This document shows positions 52,877-60,890 of a stretch of 63,473 nucleotides of DNA, one piece after another (the first letter of the stretch is position 1; the number at the start of each line of letters is the position of its first letter). A program made the translations under genes and the position numbers. Under the pieces are notes generated by a model. It was not told the origin of the DNA and searched no databases. It saw nothing but the letters and a program-made list of their open reading frames with translations. The stretch is taken from assembly GCA_002256935.1 (NCBI GenBank), contig NCGL01000018.1:1-63473 (forward strand), written 5' to 3'. This stretch comes from Bdellovibrio sp. 28-41-41. Lineage in GTDB: Bacteria > Bdellovibrionota > Bdellovibrionia > Bdellovibrionales > Bdellovibrionaceae.

Positions 52877-52892
52877 TGGTTTCTTTTTTGCA
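52877..52892 (+). promoter_or_regulatory. Sigma-54 promoter of the radical SAM peptide operon
   Basis: TGGTTTCTTTTTTGCA matches the sigma-54 pattern TGG-N9-TTGCA: GG at 52878-52879 and GC at 52890-52891 are separated by 10 bases, and the -12 TTGCA is perfect. A transcription start about 12 bases downstream would lie near 52903, some 27 bases before the GTG start with a GGAG site. A sigma-54 activator is encoded two genes later in the same block. Confidence 0.72.
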
Positions 52893-52929
52893 GACGTTCT
52901 TAAGCAGCACATGTAACTGGAGTCAAAAA

Positions 52930-54282
52930 GTGTTAGACCTAAGCCGATATCAAAACCTAGCCGCCTTTAACGCCGCCTCATTTTTGGGGACCGGGCCTGA
53001 TGCGTTTATTGGTTTCCAAAGTGAAAGCTTGGAAGTAGCTAGACTTACGCCTGAGGTGTTTCGCGGTTTGACGAAAGTTTCATTAGCATCGTCGGTTATT
53101 CCCCAAACATTTGAGTCTAGTTTGTCGTCAGAAGATAGTAGTGAGCTGAAAACTTGGAATGACGAGGTTCCTGTTGTTGAAACAAAGAAAGCAAAAACTC
53201 AATTCAAAGCAAAAAGTTTAAATATCAACGTTACGCAAATTTGTAATTTGAAATGTACCTACTGCGCGGCCGGCGGCGATGGCAGTTACGGTGATCCTGT
53301 TAAGCGTATAGAGATTGAAAAGACTCTGCCTCAGCTGAGTTACTTTATTTCAAAACTAGATAAGGGCGAACGTTTCCACATTAGCTTTTTAGGTGGCGAG
53401 CCTTTGCTTTACCCAGCTGCCATTCGCGCGATTTGTGAATATGTTGACGGCGCGGCTAAAGAGAAAGGTTTTGTGCCTTCGTATAAAATTACTACGAACG
53501 GAACATTGCTGAATGATGACATTTTAAATTTACTTTCTACTTACAAACCGACGGTTGTCGTTAGCATGGATGGAAAACCAGAGATCATGGATCGTTTCCG
53601 CCCTCAGAAAAACAACAAACCAACATCTCAAGCAATCGAAACTACGTTAGCGAAGCTAAATACAGTTCGATCCAAGATTGGTCCGTTAGCGGTTCACGCC
53701 GTATTTACAAAAGATCACACGGCAGTGCTAGAGACATACGAATATTTTAGACAGTTCAATTTTGATTGGATTGATTTTATCTATTCCGTCAGTGATTTGG
53801 ATGAAGCGTCTAACGAGCAGTATATGCTGGAAGTAACTAAAACCGCAAAAGCCGCATGGGACTTGGGCGGCGAGGTAGAACTTCGTAAGATTTATTTATT
53901 TGATAATTATTTTGATCGTCTGGATTCGCAAGAGCGTTTAGAGAATCATTGCGGACTAGGTCGTAGCTTTGCGGTGATCGATAGCCGTAATCAGGTTTTC
54001 AACTGTCCTTGGACCGTTGGCAGCGTTCAGGATCGCCTTGGTAGTGGGTCGGTACTGGATGAGGCTAAGCTGGCAGAATACGCTGAAGAGACGATTATTG
54101 AACGAAATAATTGTCAATCGTGCTGGGCGAAATATATGTGCGGTGGCGGGTGCTCGTTTATCCACCAAACAACGTCGAAAAAAGACACGTTACAGAAAAG
54201 TTTGCAATTCTGTGAAAGAACGAGATTTTTGCTGGCTCTAGCATTATACTACTATGCCATCGCCAGAGAGGAGCCAATTTGA
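52930..54282 (+). CDS. Radical SAM/SPASM peptide maturase
   Basis: This 450-residue enzyme has a GGAG ribosome binding site (52919-52922) seven bases before the GTG start at 52930. The longer frame from 52876 starts with TTG inside the promoter and is rejected. Residues 1-85 could be a leader-binding (RRE-like) region. The radical SAM motif CNLKCTYC (C-x3-C-x2-C; about 105-112) is followed by SFLGGEPLLYP, and the C-terminus is a SPASM domain: CGLGRSFAVID, VFNCPW, NCQSCWAKYMCGGGC (CxxCx5CxxxC) and a last Cys in QFCERTRF. Such enzymes modify small peptides (thioether, epimer or C-C crosslink). It is followed by a candidate substrate peptide. Confidence 0.88.
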   Translation: MLDLSRYQNLAAFNAASFLGTGPDAFIGFQSESLEVARLTPEVFRGLTKVSLASSVIPQTFESSLSSEDSSELKTWNDEVPVVETKKAKTQFKAKSLNINVTQICNLKCTYCAAGGDGSYGDPVKRIEIEKTLPQLSYFISKLDKGERFHISFLGGEPLLYPAAIRAICEYVDGAAKEKGFVPSYKITTNGTLLNDDILNLLSTYKPTVVVSMDGKPEIMDRFRPQKNNKPTSQAIETTLAKLNTVRSKIGPLAVHAVFTKDHTAVLETYEYFRQFNFDWIDFIYSVSDLDEASNEQYMLEVTKTAKAAWDLGGEVELRKIYLFDNYFDRLDSQERLENHCGLGRSFAVIDSRNQVFNCPWTVGSVQDRLGSGSVLDEAKLAEYAEETIIERNNCQSCWAKYMCGGGCSFIHQTTSKKDTLQKSLQFCERTRFLLALALYYYAIAREEPI

Positions 54283-54286
54283 AAGA

Positions 54287-54382
54287 CGCCATCTGACTGC
54301 GTTGGATACGCCAAAAATCCGCTACGACGTACTGACGTACGCCTTCGCGAATTTTAGTCATATCCGCCTTGCATCTGGCACC
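54287..54382. repeat. Large imperfect palindrome (REP-like) after the radical SAM gene
   Basis: A central hairpin pairs AAAATCCGCTACGACGTAC (54314-54332) with GTACGCCTTCGCGAATTTT (54337-54355) at 15 of 19 bases, loop TGAC. Outer arms GCCATCTG and CATCTGGC flank it (54288-54295, about 54372-54379). It lies immediately after the radical SAM stop and before the peptide gene, so it could regulate the ratio of enzyme to substrate. Elements with this shape are often repeated in genomes; only one copy is in this window. Confidence 0.6.
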
Positions 54383-54440
54383 TTTTAAATTGTCTCGTGT
54401 ATATGGAATTAAAATTGAAATTTATTGAAAAGAGGTTTAT

Positions 54441-54581
54441 ATGTTTAACATCGAAGTAGGAATGATTATGAAATCTAAAAGCATCAAAAAAATTAAGCCA
54501 AAATCTTCATCTAAAGGTGGAAATAGTGAATCTGCAGCTATTAAAGCTAAAGGTGGCGAAGGCTGCTTACCAATAAGATAG
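54441..54581 (+). CDS. Candidate precursor peptide for the radical SAM maturase
   Basis: A 46-residue frame with the ribosome binding site AGAGG seven bases upstream. Residues 1-9 are mildly hydrophobic (MFNIEVGMI), 10-25 are Lys/Ser/Pro (MKSKSIKKIKPKSSSK) and the rest is GGNSESAAIKAKGGEGCLPIR in two short stretches (GGNSESAAIKAK and GGEGCLPIR). One Cys at residue 42, Gly-Gly pairs at 26-27 and 38-39, and a short C-terminus are suggestive of a RiPP substrate. Met8 or Met10 may also start translation. No known family is recognised; the call rests on position between the maturase and the sensor kinase and on composition. Confidence 0.62.
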   Translation: MFNIEVGMIMKSKSIKKIKPKSSSKGGNSESAAIKAKGGEGCLPIR

Positions 54582-54588
54582 AAAACTA

Positions 54589-56460
54589 ATGGCACTACCG
54601 CCCTCGCTCAAAACCAATGATACCGGGTCCCGTTGGGGCCGAATAAAGTTTCTAGGGATCATGGTTTTCCGAGTGGCGCTGGCGACCGGTCTGGCTTTGT
54701 TTATTAATCAAATTAAGCTGGATTTTTTTGAGGCCTACCTTTACGACTTACGCGTTCGATATTCTCCCGCTCCAGAAACATCAGGGCATATTTTAATTGC
54801 CGAAATCAATCCAGAATCAGTTGAGTATTTTAAGGGCATTCCGAAGTTCAGTGATCACACCAAAGTGTTAGAAGAAATAAAGAAGCTCGGCCCACGTGGG
54901 ATTGTTTATGACTTAAATTATGACGAAATCGGTGGAAATCAGAAAGAGAAAGTGGATTTTTCTAAATCCGCAGAGACTTTTCAGCAGTTATTTGTTCTGA
55001 CCAATTTTCTAGAAATGCGTGGTGAAGAAGGTAAGCTTAAAATGAGCGAACCTTTTGAGCGTATCAAATTATTTTCCGGTCCTAAAAGCACAGATACAGC
55101 CAATTTTGCTAAAGACGGCGTGACTCGGCGGATGATGGTTAATTACCAAGATCAAGTCATGATCCATCCGTTTTTGGCTTCAACATACAATCCTGAAGTG
55201 GCAGAGAAATACAAAATTCGCGGTTTATTTAACTTTTTAGAGACCGATCAAATCTATGTTCATTTTCGTCCGACAAATTCCTATGACAAAATTCCATTTC
55301 ACTATTTTGCGGAAGGGAAAGTGTCGGCTCAGGCAGTTAAAGATAAGATCATTATTATTGGTCAGAACTTAGAATTAACGGAAAAAGATTATATTCTGAC
55401 TCCGTATTCGCGATCGTCGATTGCGATGACGACAACAGAAATGCACGCGAACATGTTTGATACATTGATCTTGAACAATGCGATTGTGCGTGCACCCGTA
55501 TGGTTGAATCTAGCGCTAACGATTTTAATTTCTATTATTACTGTTTACATCGTGTTTGCGGTTCGCCCGGCTGTGGGTTTGTTAATTATTATTTCTTTGT
55601 TGTTTTCGTACGTAGCGATTGCGTACTTTGTGTTTTGGCCATTTGGTTTTTGGATTTCGATGGCGCATCCACTGCTGGCTATTTTCCTGTGTTATTATTT
55701 CTTTATTCCGTATCGTTTGATTATCGAAAATCGTCGCAGCTGGGAATACTACGAAAAAAACAGGCTCTTAAAGCAAGTTGAAGAACTAAAAACAAATTTC
55801 ATTTCGATGATGTCACATGATTTGAAGACGCCGATTGCGCGTATTAAGGGAATGACGGACGTTATTCTGTCCGATGCTCAGAATGTCAGTGTTCCTCAAC
55901 GTGAAGCCGTAGATACCATTCGTTCCTCTAGCGACGATCTATTGAAGTTCATCAATTCCATCTTGAATTACGCTAAAATCGAATTCCAGGGCGTTGAGCT
56001 GCATTGGCAGTCCAAAGACCCAAATAATCTGATCACCGACGTAATCAAGAAGCATGAGTTCCTGGCGCAGATTAAAAAGATGAAGATCCACTCGGAGCTA
56101 GAACCCCTATTCCCCATTAGGATGGATCCAGACCTAATGAGGCAGGTTTTTTCAAATATTTTGGAAAATGCGATTAAATACGCGCCTGAGCAGACGCAAA
56201 TTAGCGTAAAGACTTATGAAAAAGACGGCTTCGTATTTTTTGTCATAGCCGACCAGGGGCCCGGAATTGCGGCCCAAGAATTGCCACACCTATTCTCGAA
56301 GTTCTATAGGAGCGCAAATGCGAAGAGTTCGCCGATAAAAGGGTCAGGATTGGGCCTCTATCTGGCTAAATATTTTACAGAGCTTCACCAAGGGCAAATA
56401 TTTGTAGAGTCGGACTCTGGTAAAGGGACGATTTTTGTAGTACAATTGCCGCAGCTTTAG
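54589..56460 (+). CDS. CHASE2-domain sensor histidine kinase
   Basis: This 623-residue kinase has an N-terminal transmembrane helix (about 24-41), a periplasmic CHASE2 sensor (about 45-300, opening FEAYLYDLRVRYSPAPE and ILIAEINPESVEYF), three further helices (about 305-325, 328-350, 357-374), HisKA with SHDLKTPIARIKG (His410), and HATPase motifs NILENAIKYAPEQT, DQGPGIAAQEL and GSGLGLYLAKYF. It starts eight bases after the peptide stop, so it is in the same operon. Its ligand is unknown. It should phosphorylate the regulator encoded next. Confidence 0.92.
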   Translation: MALPPSLKTNDTGSRWGRIKFLGIMVFRVALATGLALFINQIKLDFFEAYLYDLRVRYSPAPETSGHILIAEINPESVEYFKGIPKFSDHTKVLEEIKKLGPRGIVYDLNYDEIGGNQKEKVDFSKSAETFQQLFVLTNFLEMRGEEGKLKMSEPFERIKLFSGPKSTDTANFAKDGVTRRMMVNYQDQVMIHPFLASTYNPEVAEKYKIRGLFNFLETDQIYVHFRPTNSYDKIPFHYFAEGKVSAQAVKDKIIIIGQNLELTEKDYILTPYSRSSIAMTTTEMHANMFDTLILNNAIVRAPVWLNLALTILISIITVYIVFAVRPAVGLLIIISLLFSYVAIAYFVFWPFGFWISMAHPLLAIFLCYYFFIPYRLIIENRRSWEYYEKNRLLKQVEELKTNFISMMSHDLKTPIARIKGMTDVILSDAQNVSVPQREAVDTIRSSSDDLLKFINSILNYAKIEFQGVELHWQSKDPNNLITDVIKKHEFLAQIKKMKIHSELEPLFPIRMDPDLMRQVFSNILENAIKYAPEQTQISVKTYEKDGFVFFVIADQGPGIAAQELPHLFSKFYRSANAKSSPIKGSGLGLYLAKYFTELHQGQIFVESDSGKGTIFVVQLPQL

Positions 56461-56518
56461 ACCTGGGTTTTCGAGACGTCGAGAACCCCAAGAAACGAAC
56501 CAGTTTCAGGAGGCCTCG

Positions 56519-58078
56519 ATGTTTAAAATTCTAGTGGTTGATGACGATGCGGGATTACGTTTTTCCATCAAATCAGCATTTTCAGCCCTAAAAAAATTCG
56601 AAGTCTCTGAAGCATTCGATGGGATCAACGCCCTTGAAAAAATAAAAGCAGCCACAGCTGAAGGTTCAAAGATCGATATCGTATTACTCGATGTCGATAT
56701 GCCTCGCCTAAATGGTCTTGAAGCCTTAAAGCAAATGAAAGAATTCGATCCGGGTGTGATCGTGTTAATGTTAACAGCGCACGCGACGTTGAACGACGCG
56801 GTTATCGCGGTAAAAGATGGCGCTTACAATTATATCTCTAAGCCAGTGGCCGCAGAAGACTTAATCGCTTTAGTAGAAAAAGCGATTCATGCTCACTCTT
56901 TAATTTCTAATATCGCTGCTAGCTCGCCAGTATTGGTAGAAGCTGGTCGTAAAATTATAGGTAACACTTCGCAAATGCAGAAGGTGTTTAACATCATCAA
57001 TAAGCTTGCGAAGGTAGATACTCCGGTTCTTATTCGCGGGTCATCGGGAACAGGTAAAGAATTGGTAGCCAAAGCGATCCATTTTAACTCAGCTAGGAAA
57101 GATGACAAGTTCGTAGCGATCAACTGCTCGGCAATTCCTGAAAATTTATTTGAATCTGAATTATTTGGTCACGAAAAAGGCTCGTTCACAGGCGCATCTG
57201 AGAGAAAAATTGGTAAATTCCAATTTGCTGAAGGCGGAACTCTGTTTCTAGATGAAGTCGGCGATATGCCGCAGCTAATGCAGGTTAAAATCCTGCGTGT
57301 ACTTCAAGAAAAGTTATTTACTCCGGTTGGATCTAACCGCGAGATTCAATCGAATGTTCGTATCATTGCAGCGACGAATCGCCCGTTAGAAGAAATGATC
57401 AAAACCGGTTCATTCCGTGAAGATCTATTTTATCGTTTAAATGTTGTACCTATATTCTTGCCGGCATTGGCTGAGCGTAAAGATGATATTGAACGCTTAA
57501 TCCAAATTTTCGTTAAGAAATTTAACGAAGTTCACAAAAAGAAAATCTCTGGTGTAACAGTGGATGCGATGAACATCCTAAAGAAATACAACTGGCCAGG
57601 AAATATCCGTGAACTTGAAAACGTTATTGAGCATTCGTTCGTATTAGAGACGTCGCACATGATTACGCTATCGGCATTGCCAGAAGCAGTTCTTGAGTCC
57701 GTCGGCGTAAGCTTATTCGATCTCGAAAAAATGATCGAAGCAGAAAAGAAAGCGGCTGAAACTCAAGCGTCTGGAGTAGTGCCTAGGGGTCCCGTGTTTA
57801 TGGATTCAGGTGTTGATGTTGTTGAAGACGCTGATGGCGATTCTGACGACGAATCAGATATCGATATAGCCGGCGTAGGAATGAAAGTTACGTTCAATGG
57901 TGAACTTGATTTCAATGCTCAAAAAGAAACATTCGAAAAAGAATTCATCATTAAAGCATTGAAAACATTCAAAGGCCGCATCAATCAAACAGCTCTTCAT
58001 GCGAATATCCCTAAAAAGACTTTGCTTCGTAAAATTGAAAAGTACGGCATCGTAGCTAAAGATTATAGCGGAGAATAG
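56519..58078 (+). CDS. Sigma-54-dependent response regulator (NtrC type)
   Basis: The 519-residue regulator has a receiver (acid pair at 8-9, Asp58, Lys108), a sigma-54 AAA+ domain (Walker A GSSGTGKE at 174-181, L1 loop GSFTGA at 221-226, Walker B LFLDEVGD at 242-249) and a Fis-type helix-turn-helix at the C-terminus. GSFTGA replaces the usual GAFTGA, a change seen in some active members. A long, very acidic linker (about 425-465, with EDADGDSDDESD) separates AAA+ from DNA binding, unusual in the family. It follows the CHASE2 kinase after 58 bases with GGAGG and is the likely activator of the promoter at 52877. Confidence 0.93.
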   Translation: MFKILVVDDDAGLRFSIKSAFSALKKFEVSEAFDGINALEKIKAATAEGSKIDIVLLDVDMPRLNGLEALKQMKEFDPGVIVLMLTAHATLNDAVIAVKDGAYNYISKPVAAEDLIALVEKAIHAHSLISNIAASSPVLVEAGRKIIGNTSQMQKVFNIINKLAKVDTPVLIRGSSGTGKELVAKAIHFNSARKDDKFVAINCSAIPENLFESELFGHEKGSFTGASERKIGKFQFAEGGTLFLDEVGDMPQLMQVKILRVLQEKLFTPVGSNREIQSNVRIIAATNRPLEEMIKTGSFREDLFYRLNVVPIFLPALAERKDDIERLIQIFVKKFNEVHKKKISGVTVDAMNILKKYNWPGNIRELENVIEHSFVLETSHMITLSALPEAVLESVGVSLFDLEKMIEAEKKAAETQASGVVPRGPVFMDSGVDVVEDADGDSDDESDIDIAGVGMKVTFNGELDFNAQKETFEKEFIIKALKTFKGRINQTALHANIPKKTLLRKIEKYGIVAKDYSGE

Positions 58079-58293
58079 AAAGTCAGCTGCTGCCTTTTTG
58101 AAACGTAGCGCGGCAAAAAGAGAAATTTTTGCGAGATTAAAGACGACGTTCAGCTGGCTGGGCCGATGTTTTTGAATTCGACCATTATTGCTGTGTTTGC
58201 TTGGTTGCATTTGTTTTCTCTAACTCAGGGATCATTACCAAACTCCTTGTAACTTAAATCGAAATCGCTCTACAATTTGAGGGCGAGGTTACA

Positions 58294-58785
58294 ATGGAAA
58301 ATGAAATTGCCAGCGGCAAACGTTTAACAATGACTATTCTTATGACTCCTGATCTGGTGAATTTCGCCGGAAATGTCCATGGCGGTGCTATTCTTAGATA
58401 CCTAGATCAAGCGGCGTATTCGTGCGCGGCTCGCTACTCTGGTCAATACGTTGTGACTCTCTCTGTAGATCAAGTTTTTTTCCGCGAGCCTATTCATGTT
58501 GGGGAACTGGTTACTTTCAAAGCCTCGATAAATTACACGGGCAAGACATCTATGGAAGTTGGTATCAAAGTCATCGCGGAGGACACTCGCAGCAAGACTA
58601 CCCGTCATGTGATGTCGTCGTTCTTCACGATGGTGTCCGTGGATAAAGATCGTAAACCGTGCGATGTGCCGCCGTTAGTTTTAGAGAACGATATTGAGAG
58701 ACGGCGAAATGAACAGGCGAAGATTAGACGAAAATTGAGGGCTGACTATGAGGCTTCATCGCAGGCAGTCCGCCAAGTTCCATAG
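58294..58785 (+). CDS. Acyl-CoA thioesterase (YciA/hot-dog type)
   Basis: The 163-residue protein has a hot-dog fold with TPDLVNFAGNVHGGAILRYLDQAAYSC (quoted in parts: MTPDLVNFAGN and VHGGAILRYLDQAA), where the Asp is the likely catalytic residue. This is the YciA/acyl-CoA thioester hydrolase pattern. It would hydrolyse acyl-CoA in the cytoplasm. It is monocistronic between the two regulatory blocks, and no direct link to them is apparent. Confidence 0.9.
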   Translation: MENEIASGKRLTMTILMTPDLVNFAGNVHGGAILRYLDQAAYSCAARYSGQYVVTLSVDQVFFREPIHVGELVTFKASINYTGKTSMEVGIKVIAEDTRSKTTRHVMSSFFTMVSVDKDRKPCDVPPLVLENDIERRRNEQAKIRRKLRADYEASSQAVRQVP

Positions 58786-58950
58786 ATCCAAGACTCTGTG
58801 AAGTAAATATAGGACTGAACAAATCACTTTCTTTGAGTGCATATTATATTAATTTGCACATGTGTATAATAAATCAGACAGCTGCCCACCTTCTTCATTG
58901 ATTTTACCTAATAAAATTAAGGGTTTATCTTTTTCTATAAATCGCCTTTT

Positions 58951-58966
58951 TGGTGGCGCGATTGCT
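58951..58966 (+). promoter_or_regulatory. Candidate sigma-54 promoter of the Omp85-like/NtrYX operon
   Basis: TGGTGGCGCGATTGCT has GG at 58952-58953 and GC at 58964-58965, ten bases apart, with a perfect -12 TTGCT. The -24 half is less complete than in 52877. It lies 39 bases before the ATG at 59005, so the start site would be near 58977. The operon encodes its own NtrC-like activator (61978-63333), which hints at feedback control. Confidence 0.6.
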
Positions 58967-59004
58967 TTTGTACCTCCTTTGAAACTCATAACAAAGGATA
59001 AACA

Positions 59005-60210
59005 ATGAAGATCATTTTATTTACTATTATAGTGCTGCCGTTATTTCTCCAAGCTCAAGATTTTGGAGAAGTGCTAACATCGGGACCCAATCCGAACGAA
59101 TTGATTATTGATCAATTCGAATGCGTCGGGAACGCGACAACAAATTGTGATTTAATTCAAAAGGAAATCTATCTTGAAGTCGGTGATAAGGTTAATGAAG
59201 ACGAGCTTTCCAATGCGAAAATTCGACTTCAACTAAGAAATTTATTTAAGTCGGTAAACCTTTATTTAAAAAAAGGTTCTAAGAGAGGTAACGTTAAAGT
59301 CGTTATCGAAGTTGAAGAATCAAGTGCAGTTTATACAGAAATGACCATTCAAACGGAATCTCATGAGTCCTCGAAATCGACAAGAGATTCATTGTTCCTT
59401 ACGGTAGGTCATAGGAATTTATTTGGTTTAGGTAAAGTTCTCCAGGTGACAGCGGAATTGGTAAAAGGAGAATTTGATAATAAGTCGAAAAATTTTAAAT
59501 TAGATTATACCGACCCCAACTTATTTGGATCGAAAAAATTATATTTAAATTTAAATTTTTCGAAAAACTATGATTCTATAGGTGAATGCTACGATTGTGC
59601 TCGAAAAAATGAGGAAACCACTTATCAAGGTACATTAGGTTATCGAATTTTTGATTTTTCTTATATTTCTCTTTCTTCGGAAAGAAATCGATATGAATCG
59701 ATTTACGAGTCTCCTCAAGAACAAAAATATACTTTTGAAAGTCAGACCGAGAAGTTTTCCTATGGATGGAATTCTGAGGACGATAGCTATTTTCCAACTC
59801 AAGGCGAGAAATTTAGCGTAGGTTTTTCTAAACTACGGTTTTTCGATATGTTTATGCCGACCCGGACTTACGGATATGACACTAACTACAGACATAATTG
59901 GCTTGCTAGCAAATCAAATCTCTTTGTCTTCAAATTTAATTTTAACCAACAAGATTCCGGTAATAGTTCCGCACCTTCACGTTGGTATTCGGTTCCGTTT
60001 CAATATGCATATATTTTTTCACCAAACTTAAAATCGGGCGTACTTCGTTCAAGAGCATTTCTGGAAGTATCCCCGAATTTTTTTGAATTACCTGTTAACA
60101 ACGATGAAGTCCAGTATGCTAAGTCATTATTAACTTCAGTCGGCTACACTATGGAGCATAGAAGTTTAGGCATTTTAAGATTGTACCTGGGTTACTGGAG
60201 CAGTTTATGA
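59005..60210 (+). CDS. Omp85-like outer-membrane protein with POTRA domain
   Basis: The 401-residue protein has a signal peptide (MKIILFTIIVLPLFLQA) and one POTRA-like domain (about 30-115, with NELIIDQFECVGN and LQLRNLFKSVNLYL). From about 120 it has strand pairs of the Omp85/BamA barrel (FLTVGHRNLFGLGKVLQ, LDYTDPNLFGSKKLYLN, FSYGWNSEDDSYFPTQGEK). It is much shorter than BamA and probably is a barrel of the TamA/surface-antigen type. It is the first gene of a four-gene operon with overlapping ends. Confidence 0.83.
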   Translation: MKIILFTIIVLPLFLQAQDFGEVLTSGPNPNELIIDQFECVGNATTNCDLIQKEIYLEVGDKVNEDELSNAKIRLQLRNLFKSVNLYLKKGSKRGNVKVVIEVEESSAVYTEMTIQTESHESSKSTRDSLFLTVGHRNLFGLGKVLQVTAELVKGEFDNKSKNFKLDYTDPNLFGSKKLYLNLNFSKNYDSIGECYDCARKNEETTYQGTLGYRIFDFSYISLSSERNRYESIYESPQEQKYTFESQTEKFSYGWNSEDDSYFPTQGEKFSVGFSKLRFFDMFMPTRTYGYDTNYRHNWLASKSNLFVFKFNFNQQDSGNSSAPSRWYSVPFQYAYIFSPNLKSGVLRSRAFLEVSPNFFELPVNNDEVQYAKSLLTSVGYTMEHRSLGILRLYLGYWSSL

Positions 60211-60890
60211 GAATTATTTTATTCTCTTTAATTGTCTCTTTTGCTGCTCGGGGCGTTGGTTTTAGAGTCAAAGTTGTTAATAAGAATGTGGTTGTCGAAG
60301 CTAGAAAAATTGATTTTCCTGAAAACTTGAACAAGGCACTAAAAAGTGGTTTCACTAACATTCTAGTTTTTAAAGTTACACTTTGGAAAAATGGAAAGAT
60401 TGAATCAGAATCTCAAGTATTAAATACGATTGTGTTTGATTTGTGGGATGAACTATATACGGCCAAGCGACATTCTGGTGCAACTGATTTCCAGGTGAAG
60501 TTCTCGAAAGAAAACGAATTGTTAGCCTGGCTTCAAAACGCTGAATTAAATTTAAAATTAAATTCAGACACTTTGACCGATAATAAATCAAATTATGAGA
60601 TGGCGATGAAAGTAATTGTCGATCCTATTTCTAAAGAAAAAAGAGAAAAAATAAAAGTTTGGCTTTCGGAGAATCGAGTTAACATTCCCGGTGGCTCACT
60701 TAAAATAGATCCGGGGAGTAAATCTTCTGCGCGGGAAATTGCTAAGGATTCATCGACAGAATCATTACGAACTGACGTATTTAACCAGGTGCTGGATTCC
60801 GAACTAGGCAAAGACGAAGTTGCTGGATCATGGGTATTTCAATCAGAAAAAGTAAAAGTGAATATAGAGCGGGGGCAAATTGAGAAATAG
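60207..60890 (+). CDS. DUF4390-like periplasmic protein
   Basis: This 227-residue protein overlaps the barrel gene by four bases. It has a signal peptide (MRIILFSLIVSFAARG) and a beta-rich body. VLNTIVFDLWDELYTA is similar to the FDLWDExY motif of DUF4390, a family often next to NtrY-like kinases. The C-terminal part is hydrophilic. Function is unknown; the context suggests it works with the barrel and kinase. The family call is moderate. Confidence 0.6.
   Translation: MRIILFSLIVSFAARGVGFRVKVVNKNVVVEARKIDFPENLNKALKSGFTNILVFKVTLWKNGKIESESQVLNTIVFDLWDELYTAKRHSGATDFQVKFSKENELLAWLQNAELNLKLNSDTLTDNKSNYEMAMKVIVDPISKEKREKIKVWLSENRVNIPGGSLKIDPGSKSSAREIAKDSSTESLRTDVFNQVLDSELGKDEVAGSWVFQSEKVKVNIERGQIEK

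Noticed and set aside
52876..52929. TTG start of the radical SAM gene with extra 18 residues
   Set aside because: It begins inside the sigma-54 promoter and lacks a ribosome binding site; GTG 52930 has GGAG at the right distance.
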